DNA of 64,000 bases from Synechococcus sp. ROS8604 (GCF_014279655.1 NZ_CP047946.1:868001-932000), one strand, 5' to 3'. Shown: positions 52,514 through 62,124, counted from the stretch's first letter. Numbers and translations: made by a program. Notes: generated by a model from the letters alone, not told the origin.

Positions 52514-54069
52514 ACTTCGCCAGTGATCCCAGCATCCAGCGGAAGATCAGCAAGATGGCCGCGCGCGTGCGCTGGAAGCATCCAGAGCTGATTCGCCAAG
52601 GGATTGATCAGACCCGACTCGTGATTGACCAGGGGAATGACAACCCTGGGAGCGACGATGCCTTTCACTTTTTGGTTCTTGGCGATAGTGGCACTGGTCG
52701 TCATCGCTTCCAGAGTCCTCCCCGTCGGATTGCTGAACGACTGCTACCCCATAAAGCGGATGCAGCATTTCTGCTGCACACCGGAGATGTGGTTTATCTG
52801 GTTGGCGCTTTAGATCAGTACCGCGCCAACTTTCTAAGGCCCTACCGGGAATGGCTTTATCACGGCAACGCTTGGAAAAGCATGAGCCCTGAAGGCTTGG
52901 TCTTTAATCAACCATTTCTGCCAGTTCCTGGTAATCACGACTACTACGACCTTTCATGGCCTGTCGCCTTGCTCGCGGGGCTGACCCTTCCGTTGCGCCG
53001 CTATTTGCAATGGTTTGATGATGTCGACGCCGGCTGGCGGGGTTCAAAGCAGGGTGAGGCCTATGCACGCGTGTTTTTGGATGTTCTGAATCAAATCCCC
53101 CCAGCCCGGCTTCAAGACCATCTCGAGTTGCATTACGACGCTGTTTGGGATGGACAGCGATGTTTGCGATACCGGCCTGGTGTGAACACGCGTCTCCCCA
53201 ATCGTTATTTTCGTTTCCGACAGGCTGGTGTTGATGTGTTCGCGATCGATTCGAACACCCTGATGTCGTTCGAAAAACCAACGAACAATCTTTGCAACCT
53301 GCGGAGAGATTTGCGCAGTCTTGAAGAACGTCGTACCACTCTTTACAAAACATTGGCGAGTAGTAACCTCGATGAAACCCACCGAGATGATCTGTTTGAT
53401 GCGTTGGAAACGCTCCAGGAGGAATGCTTCGATCTTCAACGTCAAATTAAGCAACTCAATCAGATCAATCAAGCAGCGCTAGTTGATCATGAGCAACTGG
53501 AATGGCTCAAGGAGGGGTTAATCACATCCCATCGCGATCCAGCGGTGAGGGGCAGGATTTTGACGATGCATCACCCGACCTATGTCACCGAGAAAACAAA
53601 ATGCAACCAGGCCGATACGCATGCGATTCGCAGGCAATTGCGCGCTGTTTTCGATGCTGTTGTGAGAGCCCTCGGGGAGGAGCTCGGATCGGCCAAACCC
53701 GTTGATCTTGTGCTCAGTGGGCACGCCCATTGCCTAGAGGTGCTTCGCACCCATGACACGGGACATGCAGACAGCACTATCAACTGGGTGATTTGCGGCG
53801 GCAGCGGCTATGGATTGCGAGCTCAGCGACGGGAAGGTGCTGAGATTACGGAACAAACAGTGGACGGAAAGACCAGGGTGGTGGCAACGAGCGAGCTGTT
53901 TATTGGGCGAAACTCGACTGATGCAAGGGGACGCGATGGCTACAGCGGTTTGCGTGTTGACGTTGCAGAGGGGCGCCCCCTCACCATCCGTTTAACGCCT
54001 TTGGTGTCGTGCCGAGATGGCAAGAGTTGGCTGGATGCAGATCCTGATCCGATCAGCTTGAGGTCGTGA
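52510..54069 (+). CDS. Calcineurin-like metallophosphoesterase
   Basis: 519 residues. The metal-binding motifs of calcineurin-like phosphoesterases are in order: LVLGDSGTG, LLHTGDVVYL, VPGNHDYY, then ILTMHHP and LVLSGHAHC. An insertion of ~200 residues between the GNHD and HH motifs includes a charged coiled coil (~255-320). No signal peptide is seen, so the protein is probably cytoplasmic. The start seems to be TTG 52510, overlapping the upstream stop. ATG 52555, with GGAAG before it, is an alternative. Overlap with the kinase suggests a functional pair, perhaps making and removing a lipid or nucleotide phosphate. Confidence 0.9.
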   Translation: MNFASDPSIQRKISKMAARVRWKHPELIRQGIDQTRLVIDQGNDNPGSDDAFHFLVLGDSGTGRHRFQSPPRRIAERLLPHKADAAFLLHTGDVVYLVGALDQYRANFLRPYREWLYHGNAWKSMSPEGLVFNQPFLPVPGNHDYYDLSWPVALLAGLTLPLRRYLQWFDDVDAGWRGSKQGEAYARVFLDVLNQIPPARLQDHLELHYDAVWDGQRCLRYRPGVNTRLPNRYFRFRQAGVDVFAIDSNTLMSFEKPTNNLCNLRRDLRSLEERRTTLYKTLASSNLDETHRDDLFDALETLQEECFDLQRQIKQLNQINQAALVDHEQLEWLKEGLITSHRDPAVRGRILTMHHPTYVTEKTKCNQADTHAIRRQLRAVFDAVVRALGEELGSAKPVDLVLSGHAHCLEVLRTHDTGHADSTINWVICGGSGYGLRAQRREGAEITEQTVDGKTRVVATSELFIGRNSTDARGRDGYSGLRVDVAEGRPLTIRLTPLVSCRDGKSWLDADPDPISLRS

Positions 54070-54430
54070 ACTCTTGATTGAACGAATCACTGATTGCGTT
54101 GAACCATCCTGAGCTGGTGGCTGATCCATCCAGGGCCCAATAGGCCAAGAACGATGATGCTGTTCCTAGGAAACAACCGCTGCAGAGTCCAATCCCAGAC
54201 CACCAGAGCAAAGGTTGATGCAAGCGATTTTGCAGTCTGCTTAGCAAAATTAACAAAAGGCAGCTTATGATTAAGCCTGCAAATAATGATGCGATAAGTG
54301 TGACACTATAACCGATCACAGCGGACATAAATAAAGCGCTCAAGTCGGATCCTCTATGAGGCTTTAACTTGAGCGGGGCTTTATTAATTGGATCGTTTTG
54401 CATGGTTGTGATTTCGTTGTTTTGACGCAT
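54053..54430 (-). CDS. Small membrane protein (125 aa)
   Basis: From ATG 54430, whose A is the last base of the upstream stop (TAATG), the product is 125 residues. A frame from 54460 would add ten. Two strongly hydrophobic segments (VIGYSVTLIASLFAGLIISC and LLWWSGIGLCSGCFLGTASS) flank a short basic loop, and the C-terminus is polar and Ser-rich. No family is recognised. Its translation is probably coupled to the BASS-type gene upstream. The 3' end overlaps the metallophosphoesterase 3' end by 17 bases on the opposite strand. Confidence 0.65.
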   Translation of the reverse strand: MRQNNEITTMQNDPINKAPLKLKPHRGSDLSALFMSAVIGYSVTLIASLFAGLIISCLLLILLSRLQNRLHQPLLWWSGIGLCSGCFLGTASSFLAYWALDGSATSSGWFNAISDSFNQEFTTSS

Positions 54431-55284
54431 TAAGCCTGTGATGTGGTTTTTTTGCGCCATTTCATGAACGGTACAGATCCGATTGCTGTGATCACGACGT
54501 AGCCCACGACAGCAGCCTTAATGTCCATCGCGCCGGGAGCCATCTGTTGAACGATCAATAACGCTAGGCCTGGATTGCGCATGGAAAGAACCAGCGGAAT
54601 AGTGCTGCGCTCAACACTATCCTCGCCCGCAATCGCAAACCCTAGAGCGAGTGCGATCCAGGTGAGGATCAGCATTAATAAGGCACCTTTGAGGTTGCCG
54701 ATCAGCATCGGCGCTGCTTGTGGTAAAGCCACAATCAGGATTAAGACCAAGAGGGCTAATAACAGCGCAGTTGCTATTTTTTGAATCAGTGAATTCCAGC
54801 GTTCCGCCCACTCACTTCGCCATCGTCGGAGTGATACTCCCACCAGGAGTGGAATCAACTGCACGGTCAAGATCTGGAAGGCAACGTCTTGACTTGGGAT
54901 ATTCCACATGGTTTCACCTGCTTGGCTTGGCAGCTGACTGACCCAAAGCGGGACGCTGATGATGGCTGCGCAAGCTGTCCAAAATTGCAGCCTTGTTGCT
55001 AATTCAGGGTTCTCCGCTAGTTTTCTGCTCTTCAAGGCAATCATGGGAGCGCTTGGGCAGATTGCCATCAGCATGACTGCCATTTTGATCGCAGGCGAAA
55101 GACCATCTCCCAGAGGACATTGCAATAGCAGAAGTGCTGCGATTGGCATGGCAACGCAGGTGGCAAGCAACACGCGAATGATCAAAGCAGGCCTGCGCTT
55201 GAGAAGCCCGAATTGCAGGCTGGGCAGGTTGAGGCCCAGTGACACCATGATGAAAAAGAGGACCAGTGAAATCAGGAGTGACAT
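54430..55284 (-). CDS. Bile acid:sodium symporter family protein
   Basis: 284 residues with about nine predicted transmembrane helices and the BASS-type pattern (LILAICPSAPMIALKSRKLA-like segment near 90, GFAIAGEDSVERSTIPLVLS near 210, RNPGLALLIV near 235). Family members move organic anions with sodium across the inner membrane; the substrate here is unknown. It is followed by a coupled small membrane protein, which may be an accessory subunit. The gene is separated from the upstream DUF202 gene by 45 bases. Confidence 0.8.
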   Translation of the reverse strand: MSLLISLVLFFIMVSLGLNLPSLQFGLLKRRPALIIRVLLATCVAMPIAALLLLQCPLGDGLSPAIKMAVMLMAICPSAPMIALKSRKLAENPELATRLQFWTACAAIISVPLWVSQLPSQAGETMWNIPSQDVAFQILTVQLIPLLVGVSLRRWRSEWAERWNSLIQKIATALLLALLVLILIVALPQAAPMLIGNLKGALLMLILTWIALALGFAIAGEDSVERSTIPLVLSMRNPGLALLIVQQMAPGAMDIKAAVVGYVVITAIGSVPFMKWRKKTTSQA

Positions 55285-55329
55285 CGGAATAGGGGAAGAT
55301 GTTTTGGAAAAGGGGGAATGGTGACTGGC

Positions 55330-55722
55330 TCAGATCAATCCGGAAAGCAGCAATGAGAATGCCAATAGTCCGATCACCAGAACAGCTGTTGCTGTGGCAA
55401 TTGAAAGAGAAGGCTCGTCTCGGTAGAGGTAGGGGTCGCTGCGTAGCCGAATGAGTTCACGTTTGTGTTGGCGCATGGCAATCAGCAATGTGAAGATCCC
55501 GACTCCGATGAATCCCATCGACATCAGTTGCACGCCAATGTCTTGACTTGCGTTTCCGTTGCCTCCTGCATCCCGGATCGCACTGATGATCTTGTCCAGC
55601 CCGAATCCGAAACTGATCAGTGCGAGGGCCGTGCGGATCCAAGCCAGGGTGGTGCGCTCTGCGGCAGCTCGGTTGCGTGTTTTGGCCAATTCCGTGCTGG
55701 TATTGGTCATCTCTGCTGACAT
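55330..55722 (-). CDS. DUF202 membrane protein
   Basis: 130 residues. The DUF202 signature is at the N-terminus (ERTTLAWIRTALALISFGFG), followed by two more membrane helices (LMSMGFIGVGIFTLLIAM and ATAVLVIGLLAFSLLLSGL). Related to the YidH family of inner-membrane proteins of unknown role. It is read toward the symporter gene and probably shares its transcript. Length is normal for the family. Confidence 0.85.
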   Translation of the reverse strand: MSAEMTNTSTELAKTRNRAAAERTTLAWIRTALALISFGFGLDKIISAIRDAGGNGNASQDIGVQLMSMGFIGVGIFTLLIAMRQHKRELIRLRSDPYLYRDEPSLSIATATAVLVIGLLAFSLLLSGLI

Positions 55723-55873
55723 TATTTACCTCTATTGCAAGATTAGAAACCATTTCCAATTCGGGCCTTAATCAATGATCCCGTTTGTGCCGAATTCTGC
55801 ATGTTGCTGCAAATGGTTTGTTTATTTTCATGTTTCGAGATCACAATTGTTTGAGACCTTGCGTGGATGACGG

Positions 55874-56233
55874 ATGGAATGGGTTGAGCATCTTCTGACA
55901 CACACTGCGGAGGGATTGCGCTTGTTGCTTGAGATCCTTTCGGTGCTATCGGTTGCCGTTGGCTTGGTTGCAGTTTTTAGCCCTGCTGGTCCACTCCGTT
56001 TACGAGCGATTCCACCTCGACTCTTGCAACGAGGGCCGTTAACTTCCGCTCGTTTGACATTTGGCGGATGGATTGCCTTGGCTCTTGAATTTCAGCTTGG
56101 TGCTGATGTGGTGCAGACCACCATTAGCCGTGAAGCTTCTGCTTTGATTCAGCTTGGAGCAGTAGCGTTGGTGCGTACATTCCTGAATTACTTTCTGAGT
56201 TTGGAACTCAAAGAAAAAGAGCAGACCTCTTAA
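55874..56233 (+). CDS. DUF1622 membrane protein
   Basis: 119 residues with a membrane helix near the N-terminus (LRLLLEILSVLSVAVGLVAV) and further hydrophobic segments, including FGGWIALALEFQLGADVVQT and IQLGAVALVRTFLNYFLSLE, which is the conserved DUF1622 core. It is presumably an inner-membrane protein; the function of the family is not established. It is divergent from the DUF202 gene and convergent with the sulfatase gene. The sulfatase terminator overlaps its last codons. Confidence 0.85.
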   Translation: MEWVEHLLTHTAEGLRLLLEILSVLSVAVGLVAVFSPAGPLRLRAIPPRLLQRGPLTSARLTFGGWIALALEFQLGADVVQTTISREASALIQLGAVALVRTFLNYFLSLELKEKEQTS

Positions 56234-56245
56234 AGAGATCTGCTC
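56211..56245 (-). terminator. Intrinsic terminator of the sulfatase gene
   Basis: On the minus strand GAGCAGATCTCTT pairs with AAGAGGTCTGCTC (one mismatch), followed by TTTTTCTTT. It lies 35 bases past the sulfatase stop at 56280 and inside the 3' end of the convergent DUF1622 gene. Confidence 0.8.
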
Positions 56246-56279
56246 AAAGACATGCTGCATTTGTGTTGGCTTGGTTTCT

Positions 56280-58598
56280 CTATTCGAGATACTCCACGTG
56301 CATGGTGTGAATCGTTCCGTTGAATTTAAATGGTGCCCGCTCGTGGTAATCCAGGGAAACTGGAGACCCGAGCGCTTGACCAACATCCAGGCAGTCATTA
56401 GCAGTGAACAGCAGCGCTGCCACTCTTGGCACAATGCCTTCCATCAGTTGTGTGCCATTGAGGGACACCTTGATCGAGAGCGATCCCCTTGGATTGTCGT
56501 CGGTGTGTTCGGTGACCACCTCCAGCTTGTGTCTGCCAGCGGGTAGTGGCTGATCAGAGCGCAGCTTGGTGCGTTCAATGATGAATAGGTTGTACTCGTA
56601 GGTGAGGATCCCTTGATCCATGAACAGGGTGAGACCACCTGAATTGGCACCAAGTTTGTAAAGCACGCCACTGGCATTCTCTGGAATGTCCATGTCGATC
56701 GTGACTTTGTTGTTTAGGCAACCAAGACGTGGAGCACAGGTCTCAGGAATGCGGGTAATGGTGCCAGGCAACTCCCAGGATGTTGCTTCCGGGGCCACCT
56801 TCAGTTCGGGGTGGAAGATGATGGTCCAGAGACCACCACCAATCGGCATGTTTTTGTATTTCGCCGATTCCACCAGGAACAGATTCTTGAGCATCTGCAG
56901 TTTTTCTGGATGCTCATTGGCAACATTCTTGCTCTGACTGAAATCCTCGTCGAGGTTGTAGAGCTCCCAGACGTCGGTGTCTGGTGACCAGGTGAGGATG
57001 TCGGGGTCGACGCCCTTCACCCAAGGCAGGCGTGGCCCCACGGCTCCAGCCATCCAGCCATTGTGGTAGATGGATCGAGAGCCCATGATGTCGAAGAATT
57101 GGGTTTTGAGTGCACCCGGTGCATCCGGCGCATTGAAGGCATAGGCAAAGCTGGTGCCGTGAATCGGGTCTTGTTCAACGCCATTCACCACCTTGGGTGG
57201 AGTGATTCCTACCAGCTCGTAGATCGTTGGCACGAGATCGTTGCAGTGGTGGAACTGCGACCGAGGTTTGGGATCTGGCTTGATGCCCTTTGGCCACTTG
57301 ATCGCCATCGGATTGCGAGTGCCACCGAGGTAGGAGGCCATCAGCTTCATGCCTTGATAAGGCGTACTGCCAGCCCAGGCCCAGCCTGCGTTATACATGT
57401 TGTCCACCAGCGGGGAGCCAAGCGCATCCAGCCCGCCTAAATCGTCGAGCACTTTGATGTGCTCATCGATCTCTGTGGCAATGGAGTTTTGAGCGAGCAG
57501 CTCAGAGATCGTGCCGTCCTGGCCCTCGCCCGATGAGCCGTTATCGCCCCAGATGTAAACAACCAGGGTGTTTTCTTCGTACCCGAGCCGTTCAATTTCA
57601 GAGACAATGCGGCCAACCTGATGATCCGTGTGTTCGGCAAAGCCTGCCAGCACTTCCATCAAACGCGACTGAAAGGGCTTCTGGTGCTCGGGAATGGAAT
57701 CCCAGGCTGCCATCCTGGGATGGCGTGGTGTGAGTTGGGCGTTCTCTGGAATCCAGCCTTTGGCTTTGGCGTTCTTGAAGGCACGCTCGCGGTAGGCGTC
57801 CCAGCCCTCATCAAACTTGCCTTTGTACTTATCAGCCCATTCTTTGTTCACGTGGTGAGGGCCATGCAGGGCTCCTGAAGCCCAGTACATGTAGAAGGGC
57901 TTGTCAGGACTCAGGGCTTTGTGGGTTTGAAGCCAGTTGATGGCGTCATCGGCGAGGTCTTCACTGATGTGATAACCCTCCGCTGGCGTTTTCGGTGGCA
58001 ACACCACTGTGGTGTTGCGCACCAGATGCGGCTCGTATTGAGAGGCCTCTCCTGCCAGGAATCCGTAGAAATATTCGAATCCCAGCCCCGTTGGCCAGTT
58101 CTCAAAGGGACCTGCAGCCGTGGTTTGGTTGGTGGGTGTGTTGTGCCACTTGCCCCATGCACCGGTTGAGTAGCCGTAATTTCGTAGTACGTCGGCCTGG
58201 AGTGCACAACTTTCTGGAATCCGTCCTGAATAACCGTCCCAGTCGTTCGCGAATTCACAGATTTGGCCATTGCCCACGAAGGTGTGGTTGCGACCGCTGA
58301 GCAGTGATGAGCGTGTTGGCGAACACATTGCTGTGGTGTGGAAGCGATTGAAGCCCACGCCACCGTCTTTTACGTTCTGCAAGGTGGGCGTATGGATATC
58401 GCCGCCAAGACACTCCGGCAGTGCCGGACCTGCATCATCAATCAGCACCACAAGAATATTGGGTGCATCGTCTGGCAGCCTTTGGGGTTCGGGAAGCGGA
58501 CTGTATGTCGACTCCTGCATCGTCGTTCCGGCTTTGCTGCCCGACGGCTTGGCAGGGAACGGCAGGATTGAACCGTCGACGTGTGGATTGTTGCCCAT
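56280..58598 (-). CDS. Cys-type sulfatase
   Basis: 772 residues. The catalytic signature CSPTRSSLLSG (~93) has the Cys that FGE converts to formylglycine. Metal ligands are visible in VVLIDDAGPA (~50) and YIWGDNGSSG (~345), and the substrate-binding Lys in GAWGKWHN (~145). The alkaline-phosphatase-type core spans ~45-600. The last ~150 residues form a beta-rich C-terminal domain (around GGLTLFMDQGILTYEYNLF). No signal peptide is evident, so it may act in the cytoplasm like the P. aeruginosa arylsulfatase. It hydrolyses sulfate esters; the exact substrate is unknown. The FGE gene at 49383-50231 should activate it. AraC-type regulators lie just upstream. Confidence 0.93.
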   Translation of the reverse strand: MGNNPHVDGSILPFPAKPSGSKAGTTMQESTYSPLPEPQRLPDDAPNILVVLIDDAGPALPECLGGDIHTPTLQNVKDGGVGFNRFHTTAMCSPTRSSLLSGRNHTFVGNGQICEFANDWDGYSGRIPESCALQADVLRNYGYSTGAWGKWHNTPTNQTTAAGPFENWPTGLGFEYFYGFLAGEASQYEPHLVRNTTVVLPPKTPAEGYHISEDLADDAINWLQTHKALSPDKPFYMYWASGALHGPHHVNKEWADKYKGKFDEGWDAYRERAFKNAKAKGWIPENAQLTPRHPRMAAWDSIPEHQKPFQSRLMEVLAGFAEHTDHQVGRIVSEIERLGYEENTLVVYIWGDNGSSGEGQDGTISELLAQNSIATEIDEHIKVLDDLGGLDALGSPLVDNMYNAGWAWAGSTPYQGMKLMASYLGGTRNPMAIKWPKGIKPDPKPRSQFHHCNDLVPTIYELVGITPPKVVNGVEQDPIHGTSFAYAFNAPDAPGALKTQFFDIMGSRSIYHNGWMAGAVGPRLPWVKGVDPDILTWSPDTDVWELYNLDEDFSQSKNVANEHPEKLQMLKNLFLVESAKYKNMPIGGGLWTIIFHPELKVAPEATSWELPGTITRIPETCAPRLGCLNNKVTIDMDIPENASGVLYKLGANSGGLTLFMDQGILTYEYNLFIIERTKLRSDQPLPAGRHKLEVVTEHTDDNPRGSLSIKVSLNGTQLMEGIVPRVAALLFTANDCLDVGQALGSPVSLDYHERAPFKFNGTIHTMHVEYLE

Positions 58599-58707
58599 GG
58601 ATGAGAAACCAGTCGTGCGTTAGCTGACCATTACTTGCTAACTGCAGGTTCAGTCTTTGACTCGGCTCGGGAACTCAAATTTGCACGGATGGGATCTTTG
58701 GCAACGA

Positions 58708-59736
58708 TCAGCGATTCGTTGACTTCAGCCAGGTCTCGCTTGGAGTTTCTGCAAACAGCTTTTGGTAGGCCTTGGCGAAATGTCCGCGGCTCTGGAACCC
58801 ATAATGCTGGGCAACTTGGCTGATCGTTTTAAACCTTTCGTCTTCCCGTGCTTCCGTTGATCGCAAGATCCAATTCACTTGCTCGAGGCGTATATGTTTC
58901 ATCATTTCCATCGGCCCCATTCCGAATGCTTCTTTTGCGCCTTGGATCAGGGTTCGCCTTGATGCAAACAGCGATTCGCTGATTTGATCAAGATTGCTTC
59001 CAACATGAGCGTTTTCGAAGGCCAAATTTACAAATTCTTTGATGAGGATCTGTCGGGGAGATGGTGCGTGGGGTATGTAAGAAATATTGGGCTTATCACT
59101 TATAGACTTTACAAATTCTGCGTAGAGATGATTTGTTATTTGCCGGTTTTTTTCTGATGTTAACGCTGGTTTAACGAGAAGCCTCTGACATGTTTTTCGA
59201 AAATGTGCATGCATCCTAGGGGTGATCTGCAATGCATTGCTGGCTTCGAGTTGTTCAATTAGATCTTCTCGTTCGCAGTAAGAAATGAAAGCATTGAAAC
59301 GGCTGATAGAGAGAATGATGAGATAAGTGGTTGTATTCGCTGTGAGTTGGAAATGAGATTCTTTCTGCCCTTGGCGAAACCCATTGAGGGAATAGGGCGC
59401 AATCGGTTTGTTGTACATCAGGTGTTCATCGGCCAGTCCTGTGGCTTCAAAACAAAAACTCATGCAATCGGCTCCTCTATCTCCATTCAGGAGTAGGCGC
59501 TGATTGGTGCGGATTTCTAGCAGGACCATACTGCCTAGGCCTGTCAGGCTGAACTGTCCATGCAGTGCACCTCGGCTGACCTGAACCACGTCAAAGGATT
59601 TTCCGATCAGCATGAACAGCTGCTTCAGTTCGCTCGCAGAGTGAAATCCAGTTGTTATGTGCTGATCAATCTGATCACCATTTGATAGTTGTGAGAAGGT
59701 TCCAAGATGAGGTGAGCTGATGATGCTGGCAGCCAC
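58708..59736 (-). CDS. AraC-family transcriptional regulator (1)
   Basis: 342 residues from GTG 59736. The C-terminal ~100 residues hold an AraC-type double helix-turn-helix (SRRTLIQGAKEAFGMGPMEM, then ISQVAQHYGFQSRGHFAKAY). The N-terminal ~220 residues form the effector-binding or dimerisation part, similar to that of the next regulator. Such proteins activate or repress adjacent operons in response to a small molecule. It lies 109 bases upstream of the sulfatase start on the same strand. It shares about the same length and domain order with the second regulator, so the two are recent paralogs. Confidence 0.9.
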   Translation of the reverse strand: MAASIISSPHLGTFSQLSNGDQIDQHITTGFHSASELKQLFMLIGKSFDVVQVSRGALHGQFSLTGLGSMVLLEIRTNQRLLLNGDRGADCMSFCFEATGLADEHLMYNKPIAPYSLNGFRQGQKESHFQLTANTTTYLIILSISRFNAFISYCEREDLIEQLEASNALQITPRMHAHFRKTCQRLLVKPALTSEKNRQITNHLYAEFVKSISDKPNISYIPHAPSPRQILIKEFVNLAFENAHVGSNLDQISESLFASRRTLIQGAKEAFGMGPMEMMKHIRLEQVNWILRSTEAREDERFKTISQVAQHYGFQSRGHFAKAYQKLFAETPSETWLKSTNR

Positions 59737-59854
59737 GATCGTTACTTAGACCTCCTCATTGTAAGCGAGTTTTTCTGCATCAATGATTTTGATGCATCGA
59801 GGGAATGTGCGTCTTGAAGGGGTAGGGATTCGTCTTTCTCAACTTCATTTTCGC

Positions 59855-60883
59855 TTACATCGTATGGATCATGTTTGCTTTCGAAAGTGTTTGCTTTGGT
59901 GATTCGCCAAAGTGATTTTGATAGGAAGCTGAAAAATGTCCTCGGCTTGAGAAGCCAAAATGACTTGCAATTTCTCCTACCTTATTTAGCTTTAGTTCCC
60001 TGCGTAGCTCTTTGGATCTGAGGAAATGGTTCACTTCCTCGAGGCGGATTAAGCGAAGCAGCTCCATTGGTCCCATTTGAAAGTTTTCTTTGCAACCTTG
60101 TATGAGAGTGCGCCTTGAGCTAAAGAGAATGTTGCTGACATCATCAAGCTTGAGCGGGTTTGTGCTGTTATCGAATCCCCAACTGATCAATTTGCAAACC
60201 AGTTGTTGGCGTGGTGCTAGTTCGAATGCCTTGAAGGATTGATTGTTTCTGCTTGAAAGCGCTTCCAGCATCAGCGCGAAGATCTCTCCTGTATGCAGTG
60301 AACGCAATTCTGGGTTGTTAGATGGGTTGTTTAAATGCCATAAAAGATTGTTTGCAATTGCAGAATAATGTGCTGGATTTAGCTGTAATGAATTGCTGGT
60401 ATAGAGACTATCCCGTAATTCAAACGCTCCGCAGCATTCAAGAAATCTACAGAATTTTTTGGCTGAGGTGATGGCGATAACAGTTGTTGAGCTTGCTGTT
60501 AATTGGAAATGGCTTTCGTTGAGATCTAGTTTGAATCCATGTAGGGAATGGGCTTCAATGGATTGGCAGTAAACTTTGTGATCAGAATGGTTCCCACTCG
60601 TTTCTAAACTAAACGTTATGCAATCTTGTCCGCGTTCGCCGTTGAGTAAGAGCAGCTGATTGGTTTCAATACTAAAAATGCTGAGATCATTGAGGTGAAC
60701 AACAGAGAAGTGGCCTTGAAGTTGACCGGTAGACAGCTGTAAAACATCAAATTGTTTGCCAAGCCTTAAGAGCACAGCGGCTAATTCGCTGGCGGAGTTA
60801 AATTTGGTACTCCAGCTAATGCTTTGCGATGAGCCGGGAGGGACAGAATATTGGCTGGTTATTGCGCTTGGCGTCTGCAACAT
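59855..60883 (-). CDS. AraC-family transcriptional regulator (2)
   Basis: 342 residues from ATG 60883, chosen because GAGGAG stands 6 bases upstream; a TTG at 60901 is open but unlikely. It is paralogous to the product of 58708-59736: the shared blocks are SSRRTLIQGCKENFQMGPME with LLRLIRLEEVN, and IASHFGFSSRGHFSASYQNH. The N-terminal half is the effector part. Both regulators may respond to related signals and control the sulfatase or sulfotransferase genes. The ligand is unknown. Confidence 0.9.
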   Translation of the reverse strand: MLQTPSAITSQYSVPPGSSQSISWSTKFNSASELAAVLLRLGKQFDVLQLSTGQLQGHFSVVHLNDLSIFSIETNQLLLLNGERGQDCITFSLETSGNHSDHKVYCQSIEAHSLHGFKLDLNESHFQLTASSTTVIAITSAKKFCRFLECCGAFELRDSLYTSNSLQLNPAHYSAIANNLLWHLNNPSNNPELRSLHTGEIFALMLEALSSRNNQSFKAFELAPRQQLVCKLISWGFDNSTNPLKLDDVSNILFSSRRTLIQGCKENFQMGPMELLRLIRLEEVNHFLRSKELRRELKLNKVGEIASHFGFSSRGHFSASYQNHFGESPKQTLSKANMIHTM

Positions 60884-61032
60884 GCTTGGCTCCTCACGCA
60901 ATGGTGTGCAAATTATGCATAGTTTTTGCTAAAAATGGCAATAAGACTCCCTAAGTACTTTGTTGGGGACCATTGCGGTTTTGAAATGAGCCTTCATTCT
61001 GTCCCTGCGGGCTGCGGGTTTCTAGATTTGTT

Positions 61033-62097
61033 ATGTCTGTGTCTCGCCTTTTCGATGTGCTGGTCGCTGGGGGATGCATTCGCCCCACCACGCTGCTTGC
61101 TGGGTTAAGGCATGGATCCGTGTCCCCAAGGCGTTTTCCCGTTGCGTTGTTGCTTACGGCCAGCGGCTTGGCGGTCGAGCCGTTTGCCTGGCTGCAAGCC
61201 CTGATCTATGGGCGCAGGATTCAGGCTTGCGCCTGCCCTGATAACCCAGTGGTGGTGATTGGTCACTGGCGCAGCGGCACCACCTATCTGCACCAGCTGT
61301 TGGCGGCTGATCCAGCTGCAGCCACCGCTCGCAACCACTTCACGATTGCGCCGCAGGCTGCCTTGGTGCTGAAACCGCTGCTCAAGCCCCTGTTGAAGTG
61401 GGGGATGACACAGCATCGCCCCATCGATGCTGTGCCCTGGGGAGCAGAGGATCCCCAGGAAGACGAGGTGGGGTTGGCCCGGCTCACCATGGACACCAAC
61501 ATGGCGGGCATTGCTTTTCCTCAGCACTACCCAACGCATTTCCGCCGCGCTGTGCTCAACAGCACGCCCGAGTTTGAGCAGACGTTGCTTCATTTCACTC
61601 GCCTTACCTGGTTGCATGAGGGAGCTGGTAAAAACCACCTGGTGATCAAAAATTCTGCGCATACCGCACGGGTTGCTTTGCTACTGCGTCTGTTTCCGCG
61701 GGCCCGGTTTGTCTATCTGTACCGGTGGCCGATCGATTCGATTCGTTCGCTTGCGCAGGTCAAGCAGCGGTTAGCTCAATTGGTAGGCCTGCAAGAGCCT
61801 CCATCCGGCATCCAGCAGGTGGAGGAAACAGCGGCGGCCCATGACCAATTGCAAGAGGCCTTTGCCCGCTCGCGGCATTTGATCCCAAAGGGGCAGCTGG
61901 TGGAGATCGCTTACGACGACTTGGTGCAGTCACCGCTGAATACGCTGCAGCGGATTTACAGCGCTCTTGAAATTGGAGGCTGGGACTTTGCGCGCGAGGC
62001 GATTGCGGCTCGCATTGCCAAGGGCAGGGCCTATCAAGCCGAACCTGTTGTCTTAGATCCGGAGGCTGAGCAACGCCTGCAGGAGTTGCTCAGCTGA
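61033..62097 (+). CDS. Sulfotransferase family protein
   Basis: 354 residues. The PAPS 5'-phosphosulfate loop is clear (VVVIGHWRSGTTYLHQLL, ~75), as is the 3'-phosphate motif (FVYLYRWPIDSIRSLAQ, ~225). A conserved segment KNHLVIKNSAHTARVALLLR precedes it. The enzyme transfers sulfate from PAPS to an acceptor such as a carbohydrate or lipid. It is divergent from the AraC pair and 28 bases from the convergent next gene. With the sulfatase it suggests local sulfate-ester turnover. Confidence 0.88.
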   Translation: MSVSRLFDVLVAGGCIRPTTLLAGLRHGSVSPRRFPVALLLTASGLAVEPFAWLQALIYGRRIQACACPDNPVVVIGHWRSGTTYLHQLLAADPAAATARNHFTIAPQAALVLKPLLKPLLKWGMTQHRPIDAVPWGAEDPQEDEVGLARLTMDTNMAGIAFPQHYPTHFRRAVLNSTPEFEQTLLHFTRLTWLHEGAGKNHLVIKNSAHTARVALLLRLFPRARFVYLYRWPIDSIRSLAQVKQRLAQLVGLQEPPSGIQQVEETAAAHDQLQEAFARSRHLIPKGQLVEIAYDDLVQSPLNTLQRIYSALEIGGWDFAREAIAARIAKGRAYQAEPVVLDPEAEQRLQELLS

Positions 62098-62124
62098 GCC
62101 GGAAGTGTCTCTATGGCGGACCGG

